NCBI RefSeq assembly: GCF_900129935.1
Contig: NZ_FQXJ01000011.1
Span: 84,811 to 148,810, forward strand
Source of the DNA: Desulfosporosinus lacus DSM 15449
GTDB lineage: Bacteria; Bacillota; Desulfitobacteriia; Desulfitobacteriales; Desulfitobacteriaceae
DNA length: 64,000 nucleotides
Reading direction: 5' to 3'
The translations under genes were made by a program, and so were the position numbers. Of the stretch, positions 50,884 through 60,125 are shown in pieces (within the stretch, counting starts at the first letter, position 1; the number at the start of each line of letters is the position of its first letter). A model generated the notes under the pieces. The model worked only from the letters and a program-made list of their open reading frames with translations, was not told the DNA's origin and ran no database searches.

Positions 50884-51882
50884 ATGAGTTTAATTGAAGT
50901 TAACCATCTCTCCAAGGAATTTCAAATTGCTAAACGCCAAGAGGGAATATATGGAGCTCTACGGAGCCTGTTTCACAGAGAATACACGACTAAACTGGCT
51001 GTTCAAGATATTTCCTTTGCAGTGAGCAAAGGGGAGATTGTCGGGTACATCGGTCCAAACGGAGCTGGCAAGTCCACAACTATTAAGATGCTGACAGGGA
51101 TTCTCGTGCCGACTTCCGGCGATATCCTAGTCAATGGGTTGATACCCTTTAAGGAACGCCAAAAAAACGCGCGGCAAATCGGGGTGGTCTTTGGGCAGAG
51201 AACGCAACTTTGGTGGGATTTACCGACTATTGAATCCTTTGAACTCTTACGGCAGGTATTTCAAATTCCTAATGAGCAGTACCGGAAAAATATGGCCCGG
51301 TTTTCGGACATCTTAGGGCTGGAGGAGTTTCTTCAAACACCTGTCCGGCAATTGTCACTGGGTCAAAGAATGCGGGCAGACATCGCTGCTTCCTTACTCC
51401 ATGATCCTGCGATTCTATTTCTCGATGAGCCGACGATTGGCTTAGATGTGGTGGCTAAGGAACGAATGCGGAGTTTTATCCGGGAAATTAACCAGGAGAG
51501 AGGGGTTACTGTCATTCTCACGACCCATGACATGTCGGATATCGAAAAGCTTTGTCAGCGAATGATTTTAATTGATCATGGCCGTGTAATGTATGATGGA
51601 GAATTAGCAAAGATCAAAGACCGGTTTGGTAAGGAGCGCGTTTTGATCATTGATCTAGAAGAGGATACAAACGGTTTTTCTGTCAATGGGGCAGAAGTGA
51701 TCAAACAAGAAGGAAAGCGTAAATGGTTGCAGTTTAACCGTGACGTGATGAGTGCATCTCAATTAATTAGCCAGATCTCAGAGCTCTACGAGATCAAGGA
51801 TTTATCCATCCAAGACCCAGAGATCGAGGTTATGATTCGAAATATTTATGAAAGTGGACTCAATGAAGTTGCCTTAATGTAA
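50884..51882 (+). CDS. ABC exporter ATPase (COG4586-like)
   Basis: 332 residues. Walker A GPNGAGKSTTIKM, Q-loop region FGQRTQLWWDLP, signature LSLGQRMRADIAASLLH, Walker B AILFLDEPTIGLD, H-loop TTHDMSDIE, and the C-terminal extension of the daunorubicin-type subgroup. Start ATG 50884 (MSLIEVNHLSKEF) fits the family; an in-frame start at 50833 lies inside the permease gene. Energises the exporter formed by the two preceding permeases. Confidence 0.9.
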   Translation: MSLIEVNHLSKEFQIAKRQEGIYGALRSLFHREYTTKLAVQDISFAVSKGEIVGYIGPNGAGKSTTIKMLTGILVPTSGDILVNGLIPFKERQKNARQIGVVFGQRTQLWWDLPTIESFELLRQVFQIPNEQYRKNMARFSDILGLEEFLQTPVRQLSLGQRMRADIAASLLHDPAILFLDEPTIGLDVVAKERMRSFIREINQERGVTVILTTHDMSDIEKLCQRMILIDHGRVMYDGELAKIKDRFGKERVLIIDLEEDTNGFSVNGAEVIKQEGKRKWLQFNRDVMSASQLISQISELYEIKDLSIQDPEIEVMIRNIYESGLNEVALM

Positions 51883-51981
51883 CAGGTGCGTATAAAGGTA
51901 GTAGAAAAATCTTTTTACTGTATATACTACAAGTATCTATTTTTTGTTGCTAGATATTACACAGAAAGTTAAGGGAATCCT

Positions 51982-52806
51982 ATGAATGACTTAAAGTTTA
52001 AAGCTTTTGCAGTGACAAATGAAATCGATCTTAATAAGATTGCCGTAGAATGCAACATCAGGAAAAAATATACATGGGAGGAGCCTCTGCTCCTCCAGGA
52101 CGAAGTTCTTGGCATAATTATTGGAGAGGAACCCGAGGAAGAAGAGAAGATCCTAGTTTTTTCTTTTGGGAGTATTGTTTTTATTAACTCGACCAAACAG
52201 CATACAGAAATATTGATGCGCTATCTAAAAGGTATAAAGTCAGATATCGATATCGCACGTTATGACAGGTTTCAGGAAGACTATATACTTCATCCCGTTG
52301 AAGGCGAAGAAATTGAGTTTACAGACCGCTATGTTCAGATTCCAAATATGGCGTTGTTTCACCCACAGCTGATTTCAATGGTGATTGCTAAATCTGTGGC
52401 GCTTGAGAGGATAGAAGAAAAGCTGGGCAAAATTCTGGATGATCTTGAAAGCAAAATTGATAATTTGGAAAAGGGCAAATTAAATATTGGAAACAAAGAA
52501 CTTGCCAAGACAACTTCGAGGGTTGTCCGGCATGAATACAATACCATTGCGTATATCATGATTCTTGACAAACCCGACATTACTTGGATTAATAGTGATG
52601 CAGCAGATTTTTACGAAAAGATGTCAGAGTTTTTCGAGCTAAATGACCGGTATGAGGTGATAAAAAGCAAGACTGAAATCTTGAAGAGTATTATTGACGG
52701 GTTGGCATCCATAAGCCATTCAATACGCGGATTGTTTGTTGAGTGGGTGATTGTTCTGTTGATTGTCATTGAAGTTGTGCTTATGGTGTTTGATTTAATT
52801 AGGTGA
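51982..52806 (+). CDS. RMD1/DUF155 family protein A
   Basis: 274 residues. The DUF155 core is recognisable from EKILVFSFGSIVFINSTKQHTEILM through LHPVEGEEIEFTDRYVQIPN and ISMVIAKSVALERIEEKLGKIL. Helices and one membrane segment (about 250-272) close the protein. In yeast, Rmd1-like proteins are mitochondrial or sporulation linked. The bacterial role is unknown. The stop overlaps the paralogue's frame. Start ATG 51982 follows TAAGGGAA. Confidence 0.85.
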   Translation: MNDLKFKAFAVTNEIDLNKIAVECNIRKKYTWEEPLLLQDEVLGIIIGEEPEEEEKILVFSFGSIVFINSTKQHTEILMRYLKGIKSDIDIARYDRFQEDYILHPVEGEEIEFTDRYVQIPNMALFHPQLISMVIAKSVALERIEEKLGKILDDLESKIDNLEKGKLNIGNKELAKTTSRVVRHEYNTIAYIMILDKPDITWINSDAADFYEKMSEFFELNDRYEVIKSKTEILKSIIDGLASISHSIRGLFVEWVIVLLIVIEVVLMVFDLIR

Positions 52807-52820
52807 ATACAGGTGTAGAT

Positions 52821-53633
52821 ATGGATAAAGTAATTCTTAATACTTACAAAGTAGCAACAAGACTTCCGCTTGCGCAGATAGCCTTATTTATTAGATTAAG
52901 GCAGGACGTAGGGTGGAAGGAATATATTAAATTCGACAGCGCAGATATTGAAAAGATCCTAAAATATGCTTCGGAAAACAAGGCAGTGTACTTATACAAA
53001 TATGGGTGTATTACCTTTATAAACTTCAATCAAGATGAGATCGCTATTTTTCTTGAATATTTGAGGACGCTGTTCGTTGATTTAGATTATGAATTGCTAT
53101 CTAAATTTAATGAGAACCATGAGATGGTCCTTTCAAGAGAAGCGTATGTAAACCTGTGGGAAGGCGATGAGGTAAAATTCCCTTATCAGCAGTACGTGGA
53201 TGATATAGCTGCGACGGTTTTAGCAAAATCCACCGAACTTTACAAGATTGAAACCGAGCTTTCAGAGGTTTTAGATGAGGCGGGTACTTTCATAATGCAA
53301 CTAAATAAGGGGCATCTAAGCGCAAATAGCAAAAAGGTAGCTTCAACTCTTGCCAAAAGCATCCGGTTTAAGTACAGAAGCATTGAAAGTATAAGGCTTC
53401 TTGACAGACCCTCTGAGTTTAAAAAAACCATTGAATCAAGACAAATATTTGATAAACTGAGTGAGTATTTTGAGCTCAATGAAAGATATACCGCTTTATC
53501 AAATCAGATGGATATTTTAGACTCGATTACTGGAGATTATTTAAGCTTTGGAAGCAAACAATCTGAAAGAAGACTTCTGTTATTTGAAATATTACTTCTT
53601 GCCAGCTTTCCGCTTCTGCACATCCTGTCTTGA
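52821..53633 (+). CDS. RMD1/DUF155 family protein B
   Basis: 270 residues, second member of the same family: VYLYKYGCITFINFNQDEIAIFLEYL, VNLWEGDEVKFPYQQY, AATVLAKSTELYKIETELSEVL, RFKYRSIESIRLLDRPSE. It ends in a hydrophobic tail (about 252-268). AGGTG precedes ATG 52821; GTG 52803 is an alternative that overlaps the previous stop. The two paralogues are too divergent to be a recent duplication and probably make a heteromer at the membrane. Confidence 0.85.
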   Translation: MDKVILNTYKVATRLPLAQIALFIRLRQDVGWKEYIKFDSADIEKILKYASENKAVYLYKYGCITFINFNQDEIAIFLEYLRTLFVDLDYELLSKFNENHEMVLSREAYVNLWEGDEVKFPYQQYVDDIAATVLAKSTELYKIETELSEVLDEAGTFIMQLNKGHLSANSKKVASTLAKSIRFKYRSIESIRLLDRPSEFKKTIESRQIFDKLSEYFELNERYTALSNQMDILDSITGDYLSFGSKQSERRLLLFEILLLASFPLLHILS

Positions 53634-53736
53634 TAGTTCGCGTTTTCCCTTTTCATGACTAAAAATCTAGTTTTTGTCCACTATGAATTATAGCCTTCTT
53701 GAATAGATTCTTACATATATTTAACTGAACATGTAA

Positions 53737-53907
53737 TTGAGCTGTGATCTTCCGCAATCCGCCTCTACAGGGACTGCCATCGCAGGAGTTGCAAATATAT
53801 CCCACTACTTATATAAAGATTTGCAAGTTATAATTGGGGCTATTAAGTTAACAGAACTTCTTTTTGTCATTTGCATTACGGGCTTGCGCAAGGGGGAAAT
53901 CATTTGA
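53737..53907 (+). other. Gene tail or tiny coupled ORF before DUF454 gene
   Basis: A 56-codon frame, TTG 53737 to TGA 53905-53907, encodes LPQSASTGTAIAGVA then YLYKDLQVIIGAIKLTELL and ICITGLRKGEII, with a hydrophobic segment. Its TGA overlaps the TTG start of the DUF454 gene (TTGA), as coupled genes do. An in-frame TAA bounds it upstream. Probably the 3' end of a deleted membrane-protein gene. Family not recognised. Confidence 0.4.
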
Positions 53908-54188
53908 TTAGATTTTTCTGGCTAACCTGTGGACTTTTATCGTTAACCATAGGCTTTATTGGCATTTTTCTTCCTTTAATTCCAACAGTACCTTTGGTTT
54001 TGTTTTCAGCAATAGCTTTTGCGAAAAGCTCACAGTTCCTTCATGATTGGTTAGTTAATCACAAATTTTTCGGTGTTATCATTAAAGATTGGCAACACAA
54101 CAGGAAGATCCCTATTAGAGCTAAGATTTTCGGTGCAATGGCAATGATTATTTCCATTACAATTTCTATAGTTTACTTGAGCAGATAG
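53904..54188 (+). CDS. DUF454 / YbaN family membrane protein
   Basis: 94 residues from TTG 53904 (AAGGGGG 7 bases upstream). Two N-terminal membrane helices around GFIGIFLPLIPTVPLVLFSAIAFAKSS, a WLVNHKFFGVIIKDWQHNRKIP loop and a third helix at the end, the complete YbaN pattern. Function unknown. Translationally coupled to an upstream frame. Confidence 0.85.
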   Translation: MIRFFWLTCGLLSLTIGFIGIFLPLIPTVPLVLFSAIAFAKSSQFLHDWLVNHKFFGVIIKDWQHNRKIPIRAKIFGAMAMIISITISIVYLSR

Positions 54189-54260
54189 CTGAATACCTAA
54201 CTACACTGAGAATACATACCATGATCCCGACGTCCTAGATTTAGACTTCTTTAACGAATG

Positions 54261-54290
54261 CGAATGTCTCATAACTGAGGCATTCGTTTT
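54261..54290 (+). terminator. Terminator
   Basis: CGAATG-T-CTCA / TGAG-G-CATTCG with loop TAAC, then TTTT. Confidence 0.65.
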
Positions 54291-54475
54291 GATTAGGGCA
54301 GGACTTATTAAGATAAGAAAATTGACGAATTAAGTACTAAAAATAGAAGAAAAAATAAGATTCATAGTTTATTTTCTTCCAGACAAATTATAAACATGCT
54401 ACACTAAGAGGAAACACTACTATACATATGGTTATTAAAGAGTATGAGGATTAACTAACGTCGGATGGGGGACAA

Positions 54476-56620
54476 ATGTTGAAGAAAAGCTCAATTCCTT
54501 GGTGGATGCGCCTTAAAGTTCATTTTCTTTTATTTGGAATTACCATGTCCATTCTTCCGCTGTTCCTTCTTGGAAATTTGGGTTTTACCTCTGTACGACA
54601 AAATCTACAAATAAATATTCATGAACAAGATTTTGAGCATGTGACAGTGATTGCCAATCAAATACGCGACTTCGTCAAAAATCTCGAGGACAGTTTAACC
54701 CTTACGAAGGAAGCGAGTTCCTACGCACTTGTCGGGAAAGATGAAACATCACGTCAGATTATTTTAGAAATACTTTTGCAAAAAGACTCTTTTATCGAAG
54801 AAATTAAGATTGCCGATGAGAATTTTAACATTATCGATCAGATCACTCGCCAAGGGGGAATTCCTTCTGCTACTACTCCTGGAGCAAAAATTGAAAATCC
54901 AATCTCCATGGAAAAACCCTCAGCTATTAGCGAAGTGTTCTTCACGAGTGACAGGCACCCGGAGATTTATTTGACGGTAGCAGTTCAAGACCCCATGACA
55001 AAGGATCGAATTGGATATTTGCAAGCTAAAGTTGACTTACAGAGGATCATCAGCAGATATGTTAATAACCGGTTGGATGAAGGAGAGTACGTATTTTTAA
55101 TTGACCAAGCAGGAAACTTGATAGGGCATACTGACTCCAAGCTTGTTTTAGATCATGAGGAAATTCATGAAGATTCTGCAGTTCAAAGTTTTCTGGAGGG
55201 AGAGGATTTTTCCCAAGGAAGTGAATATAAGAATCTGGATGGTGTTTCAGTTATTGGGGCGTTTACTTCCGTGGACACTCCGAATTGGGCAGTATTTATT
55301 GAACAGCCAGCCCGAGAAGCAAATAAACCAATTTTAGATTTTGCTTTTCGGCTCATCATGATTGCCATCTTAATCATGGCCTTAGTCATGATTTTAAGTA
55401 TTGCTTTTGGTCTGAAAGTAGTTCATCCAATTGAAAACCTTGAAGATCAAGTTAGACAAATTATTTCAAAGGGAGACTTAGAATCCCATATTCCAATTGA
55501 GAGTTGGGATGAAATCGGGAGATTAGTTAAATCCTTTAATCAGCTGTTAAATTCATTGGATCAAAAGAATGAAAATCTAAAAGATGAGAAGGCACTGTTG
55601 ACTACCGTCGTCGATGGGGTTGGCGCTGGCATGGTTCTTTTAAATCCTGATAAAAAGATTATTTGGTGGAATACGAAATTTGCTGAATGGTTTGGACATC
55701 ATTTAGAGAATCTCCCTTGTGATCAAGTTGTTAAAGGAGAAAGCATGGAGGGCGTTTACCACGAAAATGCCCGTAATATATGTTCTGTTTTTGTGAACCA
55801 AGAACGCAGACATTTCCGTCAAACGTTTTATGAGTTGTCGCCTGATAATCCAGAGAGTGCGGCTTACCTGTTACTGCTTGACGATATTACTCAAGAGGTG
55901 GAAATGGAAGCACGTATGATTGAGACGGATAAAATGGCTGCCATTGGACTATTGGCTTCAGGAGTGGCTCATGAAATTAACAATCCATTAGCAATCGTTG
56001 CGGCTCATAGTGAAGACTTACTGGACCGCTTGAATGAGGAAGAGCCGGGGCCGACTCGAGAGGAAATCAAGTCTGGCTTTAGAATCGTCTTGGGGCAAAT
56101 CGTCAGATGTAAACAGATTACGGATCGTTTACTTGGTTTTGCCCGTCAGCGCATCAATGGAAGTGACCTTATCGAAATTGGTGCAGTCAGTTTACATACA
56201 CTTGGACTTTTAGAACACAAGACAAAACAAAAGCAGATTAAAATCGAGCTCCAAATGGAAAATAGTCTCTTTATCATAGGTAATGAAAATGAGTGGCAAC
56301 AAGTGGTTCTCAATCTGATCAACAATGCTTTGGATGCCTCCTCTGATGGCAAAGTGATCGAAGTTAAAGGATACCGCGAAGGGGAGAAGATTCATTTTAT
56401 GGTAAAGGATTATGGGGAAGGCATTCCTCAAGCCAACCTGAAGAAGGCATTCGACCCGTTTTTCACAACCAAGTCCGTAGGGCAAGGAACAGGTTTGGGG
56501 TTATATGTAAGTTACGGAATTGTGCAGAAGATGCAAGGCGAGATGGCCTTAGATAGTACGGAAGGTCAAGGAACATGTGTGAAGATAACCTTGCCTCTCC
56601 ATAAAGGAGGATTAAAGTAA
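54476..56620 (+). CDS. NtrB-type sensor histidine kinase with dCACHE
   Basis: 714 residues. N-terminal helix (about 15-36), extracellular dCACHE sensor (about 40-285), second helix (about 293-315), HAMP (about 318-370), coiled coil, PAS (about 378-480), HisKA with phospho-acceptor H499 (GVAHEINNPLA) and HATPase with NLINNALDAS, DYGEGIP and TGLGLYVSYGIVQ. Fits kinases that drive sigma-54 activators. Its TAA overlaps by one base the ATG of the activator gene. GGGGGAC lies upstream of its ATG. Confidence 0.92.
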   Translation: MLKKSSIPWWMRLKVHFLLFGITMSILPLFLLGNLGFTSVRQNLQINIHEQDFEHVTVIANQIRDFVKNLEDSLTLTKEASSYALVGKDETSRQIILEILLQKDSFIEEIKIADENFNIIDQITRQGGIPSATTPGAKIENPISMEKPSAISEVFFTSDRHPEIYLTVAVQDPMTKDRIGYLQAKVDLQRIISRYVNNRLDEGEYVFLIDQAGNLIGHTDSKLVLDHEEIHEDSAVQSFLEGEDFSQGSEYKNLDGVSVIGAFTSVDTPNWAVFIEQPAREANKPILDFAFRLIMIAILIMALVMILSIAFGLKVVHPIENLEDQVRQIISKGDLESHIPIESWDEIGRLVKSFNQLLNSLDQKNENLKDEKALLTTVVDGVGAGMVLLNPDKKIIWWNTKFAEWFGHHLENLPCDQVVKGESMEGVYHENARNICSVFVNQERRHFRQTFYELSPDNPESAAYLLLLDDITQEVEMEARMIETDKMAAIGLLASGVAHEINNPLAIVAAHSEDLLDRLNEEEPGPTREEIKSGFRIVLGQIVRCKQITDRLLGFARQRINGSDLIEIGAVSLHTLGLLEHKTKQKQIKIELQMENSLFIIGNENEWQQVVLNLINNALDASSDGKVIEVKGYREGEKIHFMVKDYGEGIPQANLKKAFDPFFTTKSVGQGTGLGLYVSYGIVQKMQGEMALDSTEGQGTCVKITLPLHKGGLK

Positions 56621-58011
56621 TGAAGCACTGTCAAAGGATTCTAATCTTAGACGATGAGGAAGCTTTGCGCGCGATTATTGCGCAGCGTTTAAAGCGTAGA
56701 GGTTATGAAATACTAGAAGCAGGTACTGCCGAAGAAGGGTTATCCCTTCTCAAAGATACTTTAATCGATGCTGTCTTGTTGGATATCAAACTGCCGGACG
56801 GTGACGGGCTTATCCTTTTGCCAGAGATTAAACAATTACAACCGGATCTCCAAGTCGTCATGTTAACTGGAAATGGTACGATCGAGTCAGCCATTGAAGC
56901 TATGAAACTTGGCGCGTATGATTACCTTACCAAACCGTGTAACTTGTCTGAGCTTGAAATTACGTTGCAAAAAGCTCTGGAGAAACAGAAACTATTGCTG
57001 GAAAATACAGGGCTCAGGCAGGTAGTGAACCGTCAAACGCCAGAACTTAAAATTATAGCCGAAAGTGCACCCATGGTGGCGCTTCTAGAGATGACCCGTA
57101 AAGTAGCTCAAACAGATGCATCGGTCCTCATACAAGGAGAGAGCGGCGTGGGTAAGGAGTTGATTGCCCAAGCAATCCACCATTGCAGCTCTCGGTTTAA
57201 TCACCCTTGCGTTCCTGTAAACGCAGGCGCAATTCCAGAAACTTTAATAGAGAGTGAGCTTTTTGGGCACGAAAAAGGCTCCTTTACTGGAGCTGGGTCT
57301 CAGAAAATCGGATTAGTCGAAATGGCCGATAATGGCACTCTCTTTCTTGATGAAATCGGTGAAATGCCCTTGTCTATTCAAGTGAAGCTTCTCAGATTTC
57401 TAGAATGCGGAGAATTCCGGCGCGTTGGAGATACCCGACTCCGGCAGGTAGATGTTCGGATTGTCGCAGCAACCAATAGAGATCTTCAACAGGAAATAAT
57501 TCACGGAAGATTTCGTGAAGATTTGTTTTATCGCTTAAATGGCTTAACCTTAATCGTCCCCCCTCTACGCGAACGGCGAGATGATATCCTTCCTCTTGTA
57601 GAGCAATTCCTTGAAAACCAGAACAACAAGAAATTGCTTCATAAGGATTATATTTTATTACCGGAAACGAGGGAGCAATTGCTAAATTATGATTTTCCGG
57701 GTAATGTTCGTGAGCTCTTCCATCTCATCGAACGCGGACAAATCTTATCAATCGGTGGAAGGATCAAACCTAAGGATATTTGGGGAAACTCAGAGCAAGT
57801 CGTGAAAAAATTTCACTCTTCCGATTCAGAAGAAGGATTCTTAGATATATTTCGTGACAATCGATGTCTATCCTTAGAAGAGGTTGAAAAGCACTACATT
57901 CTAGCTACTCTTAAAAGAGTGAAGGGCAATAAGTCACAAGCTGCAAACTGTTTAGGAATCAGTGTGAGGAATCTGTATCGAAAGTTACAGAGTTATGGGG
58001 TGGTTGAATAA
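56620..58011 (+). CDS. NtrC-type sigma-54-dependent response regulator
   Basis: 463 residues. Receiver domain with phospho-acceptor D55 (AVLLDIKLPDGDG) and K in LTKPCN; AAA+ domain with Walker A GESGVGKE, the sigma-54 contact loop as GSFTGA (Ser for Ala) and Walker B GTLFLDEIGEM; Fis-type HTH at the end (HYILATLKRVKGNKSQAANCLGISVRNLYRKL). It should activate sigma-54 promoters, and a perfect one lies at 61559-61577 near paired palindromes. Linked by 1-base overlaps to the kinase and to the transporter gene that follows. Confidence 0.95.
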   Translation: MKHCQRILILDDEEALRAIIAQRLKRRGYEILEAGTAEEGLSLLKDTLIDAVLLDIKLPDGDGLILLPEIKQLQPDLQVVMLTGNGTIESAIEAMKLGAYDYLTKPCNLSELEITLQKALEKQKLLLENTGLRQVVNRQTPELKIIAESAPMVALLEMTRKVAQTDASVLIQGESGVGKELIAQAIHHCSSRFNHPCVPVNAGAIPETLIESELFGHEKGSFTGAGSQKIGLVEMADNGTLFLDEIGEMPLSIQVKLLRFLECGEFRRVGDTRLRQVDVRIVAATNRDLQQEIIHGRFREDLFYRLNGLTLIVPPLRERRDDILPLVEQFLENQNNKKLLHKDYILLPETREQLLNYDFPGNVRELFHLIERGQILSIGGRIKPKDIWGNSEQVVKKFHSSDSEEGFLDIFRDNRCLSLEEVEKHYILATLKRVKGNKSQAANCLGISVRNLYRKLQSYGVVE

Positions 58012-59363
58012 TGGGCTATGTATCCTCTGCAAAAAAATCAACGACTCCTTCCGAGGGCTGGTCCGACCTTTGGAAACAGGAAGATTATTGGGCTGTGTGG
58101 CTTGGACTAACGATCGTAGTGTTAGCAATCGTGTTCTGGAGTAATGGGATTAACTTTATGAATTGGATTGTGCTAAAGATTCCGAGCTATAGTTACTATA
58201 GCACTGCCATAAGTTACGTCAGCAGCCATATGACTACTCTCTTAACACTCTATTTGTTTTTTCTTATTTTATTTTCAATCGCGGTAAAGGCACTGACTGG
58301 AGATGTTAAACGGTTTTTAGTGGGATTCACATTTCTTTTCTTATTGAGTGTTCTTGTTTCGGTTTGGGGTTCTTGGGATGTCATGAAACGATATAACATT
58401 GAAACCCCACTTCTCGCACTCGTCGTAGGACTCGTAATTAGTAACCTTTTTAAAATTCCATATTGGCTAAGCACCGCACTCCAGACCCAATTTTACATTA
58501 AGCTGGGAATTGTGTTAATGGGCGCTTCCTTACCCTTTACTTTAATTGTCAAAGCCGGTACGACTGCTTTCGCCCAAGCGACAATTATAGCCCTGGCGAC
58601 TTTCCTCACCATTTACTGGACAGGAACACGGATTTTAGCGCTTGATAAACGCTTTGCTGCTACTCTGGCGGCTGGTGGTTCGATTTGCGGAGTTTCTGCT
58701 TCAATTGCCATTGGCGGTGCTGTTAAAGCAGAGAAGCAACACGTATCAATTGCAATTTCTATGGTTATTCTTTGGTCCATCATCATGATTTTTATCCTAC
58801 CCTTAGCGATTAAAGCATTGAATATTCCACCCGGTCCTGCGGGTGCTTGGATTGGCACGGCAGAATTTGCCGATGCTCCTGGTATGGCTGCAGCAGCAGC
58901 TATAAATGAACAGGCAATCAAAACGTTTACCCTGATGAAAGTTGTAGGTCGTGACATGTTCATTGGAATCTGGTGTTTTATCATGGCTTTTACTTCGGTC
59001 ACAAGATGGGAGAAAAGGTATGTCGGCACCAAACCGGATGCACTTGATGTCTGGATACGCTTTCCGAAATTCGTTATAGGGTTCTTTGTCGCCTCAATTA
59101 TCATAACTTTCTTAGCTGCTTCTCCGAATGTAGTGACTTCCAAAGCGCTCGATAATAAAATCATTAATCCGATTATAGAATTAAGAAATTGGGCCTTCAT
59201 CTTTACCTTTCTCTCGATTGGCCTAACCAGTCGCTTGAAGGACCTTGCTTCAGTCGGTTGGAAGCCGTTTGCAGCTTTTACTGCAGGAGTATTGGTAAAT
59301 ATTCCACTTGGATATCTTTTATCGGTTGTAATTATGGGCAACTATTGGATCACAGTCAAGTAA
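58011..59363 (+). CDS. YeiH-family putative sulfate-exporter-type transporter A
   Basis: 450 residues, about eleven to twelve membrane helices. The PF03601-type family core is LAAGGSICGVSASIAIGGAVKAEKQH, with FADAPGMAAAAAI and a late SIGLTSRLKDL. The family is named for a proposed sulfate or sulfite export role, which is not proven. An extra 80-residue N-terminal two-helix extension distinguishes it from copy B at 60282. The ATG overlaps the activator stop (TAATG), so kinase, activator and transporter are one operon. The kinase may sense the transported anion. Confidence 0.85.
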   Translation: MGYVSSAKKSTTPSEGWSDLWKQEDYWAVWLGLTIVVLAIVFWSNGINFMNWIVLKIPSYSYYSTAISYVSSHMTTLLTLYLFFLILFSIAVKALTGDVKRFLVGFTFLFLLSVLVSVWGSWDVMKRYNIETPLLALVVGLVISNLFKIPYWLSTALQTQFYIKLGIVLMGASLPFTLIVKAGTTAFAQATIIALATFLTIYWTGTRILALDKRFAATLAAGGSICGVSASIAIGGAVKAEKQHVSIAISMVILWSIIMIFILPLAIKALNIPPGPAGAWIGTAEFADAPGMAAAAAINEQAIKTFTLMKVVGRDMFIGIWCFIMAFTSVTRWEKRYVGTKPDALDVWIRFPKFVIGFFVASIIITFLAASPNVVTSKALDNKIINPIIELRNWAFIFTFLSIGLTSRLKDLASVGWKPFAAFTAGVLVNIPLGYLLSVVIMGNYWITVK

Positions 59364-59365
59364 AC

Positions 59366-59612
59366 GTTGCTGGACATAACTCCGTCCCATAAAGAAAACT
59401 TTGCTGGCACCAAGCCTTAGCGAAGGTGGTCCCTTCTCGCCATCACGACACCTTGCTATTCATGGCGATGTACTAACCTCGAACATCCTTGTTCGAGTCT
59501 TGGCTGCAGAGACACTCGGCCGTCCTTGGCCAGTGGCCTCCTAGTGCACTTAGGCTTCCAGAAAGTAATCATTTCTGACAGGTACAGTCAGTTTATACTT
59601 TCTGACTAGTAC
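59366..59612. ncRNA. Highly structured gene-free stretch, candidate ncRNA
   Basis: In 247 bp several tight hairpins follow each other: CGCCAT/ATGGCG (59438-59467), CTCGAACA-TCCT-TGTTCGAG (59478-59497), CACT-GGCC/GGCC-GTG (59513-59535), and an AGAAAGTA/TACTTTCT long-range pair (about 59560-59604). The words AAGGACGGCCGAG and AAGGATGTTCGAG repeat on the minus strand. The GC content exceeds its flanks. No ORF longer than about 20 codons with a site. Strand not determined. Confidence 0.4.
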
Positions 59613-59615
59613 GAG

Positions 59616-59641
59616 AAAAGCCACCTTTGCAGGTGGCTTTT
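59616..59641. terminator. Bidirectional terminator
   Basis: AAAAGCCACCT-TTGC-AGGTGGCTTTT, perfect 11-bp stem between the converging operons, touching the Usp stop. Confidence 0.85.
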
Positions 59642-59644
59642 AGA

Positions 59645-60103
59645 TTATTTAGGACCAATATAGATGGGGCATTTTACTTTTTTAGCTAAAGAATGGAGAT
59701 TATACCTAAGACCTGCAGTAGCAGCTGGTGCGGTTACATGTGGGTTCGGCAAAACCAGTATAGCGGTTTCATTCTCAACGGTCAGTTCCCCAATGAGTTT
59801 TTCTGTTTTACCGATTTTTAACTCTGTTTCCACTTGTCCACCATTTCCCTTGACCTTTTCTGCAACCTCAGCCAGTACCTCTTCTGAGTGTTTATGAAGA
59901 CCGTCTTCAAACCAGTGGTAGAATCGCATCCGAGTTGAGGAAGTGTTTATCCATTCATCGCCTAAGAAATTTTTCCACCCTTCATCCAAAATGAAGACTG
60001 CCCTTAAAGGTAGCTTTAGCGACAGAGACATCTCGGTTGCCATTTGACCAGCTGCATCCGCCGAAGGCGAACCGTCGGTAATAAATAGAATTTGACCGTT
60101 CAT
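59645..60103 (-). CDS. Universal stress protein (UspA family)
   Basis: 152 residues. UspA fold: ILFITDGSPSADAAGQMATEMSLSLKLPLRAVFILDE at the start and ETAILVLPNPHVTAPAATAGLRYNLHSLAKKVKCPIYI at the end. The G-x2-G-x9-G-(S/T) ATP motif is not visible, so it may not bind ATP. Last gene of the minus-strand operon whose first gene is transporter B. AAGGTTTCCAA precedes the ATG. Probably a soluble partner or regulator of the transporter. Confidence 0.85.
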   Translation of the reverse strand: MNGQILFITDGSPSADAAGQMATEMSLSLKLPLRAVFILDEGWKNFLGDEWINTSSTRMRFYHWFEDGLHKHSEEVLAEVAEKVKGNGGQVETELKIGKTEKLIGELTVENETAILVLPNPHVTAPAATAGLRYNLHSLAKKVKCPIYIGPK

Positions 60104-60125
60104 TTGGAAACCTTCTTTCTGATGT

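Noticed and set aside
58613..59341. 242-codon open frame on the minus strand
   Set aside because: Antisense to transporter A, caused by codon usage of a membrane protein; no ribosome binding site and no family.
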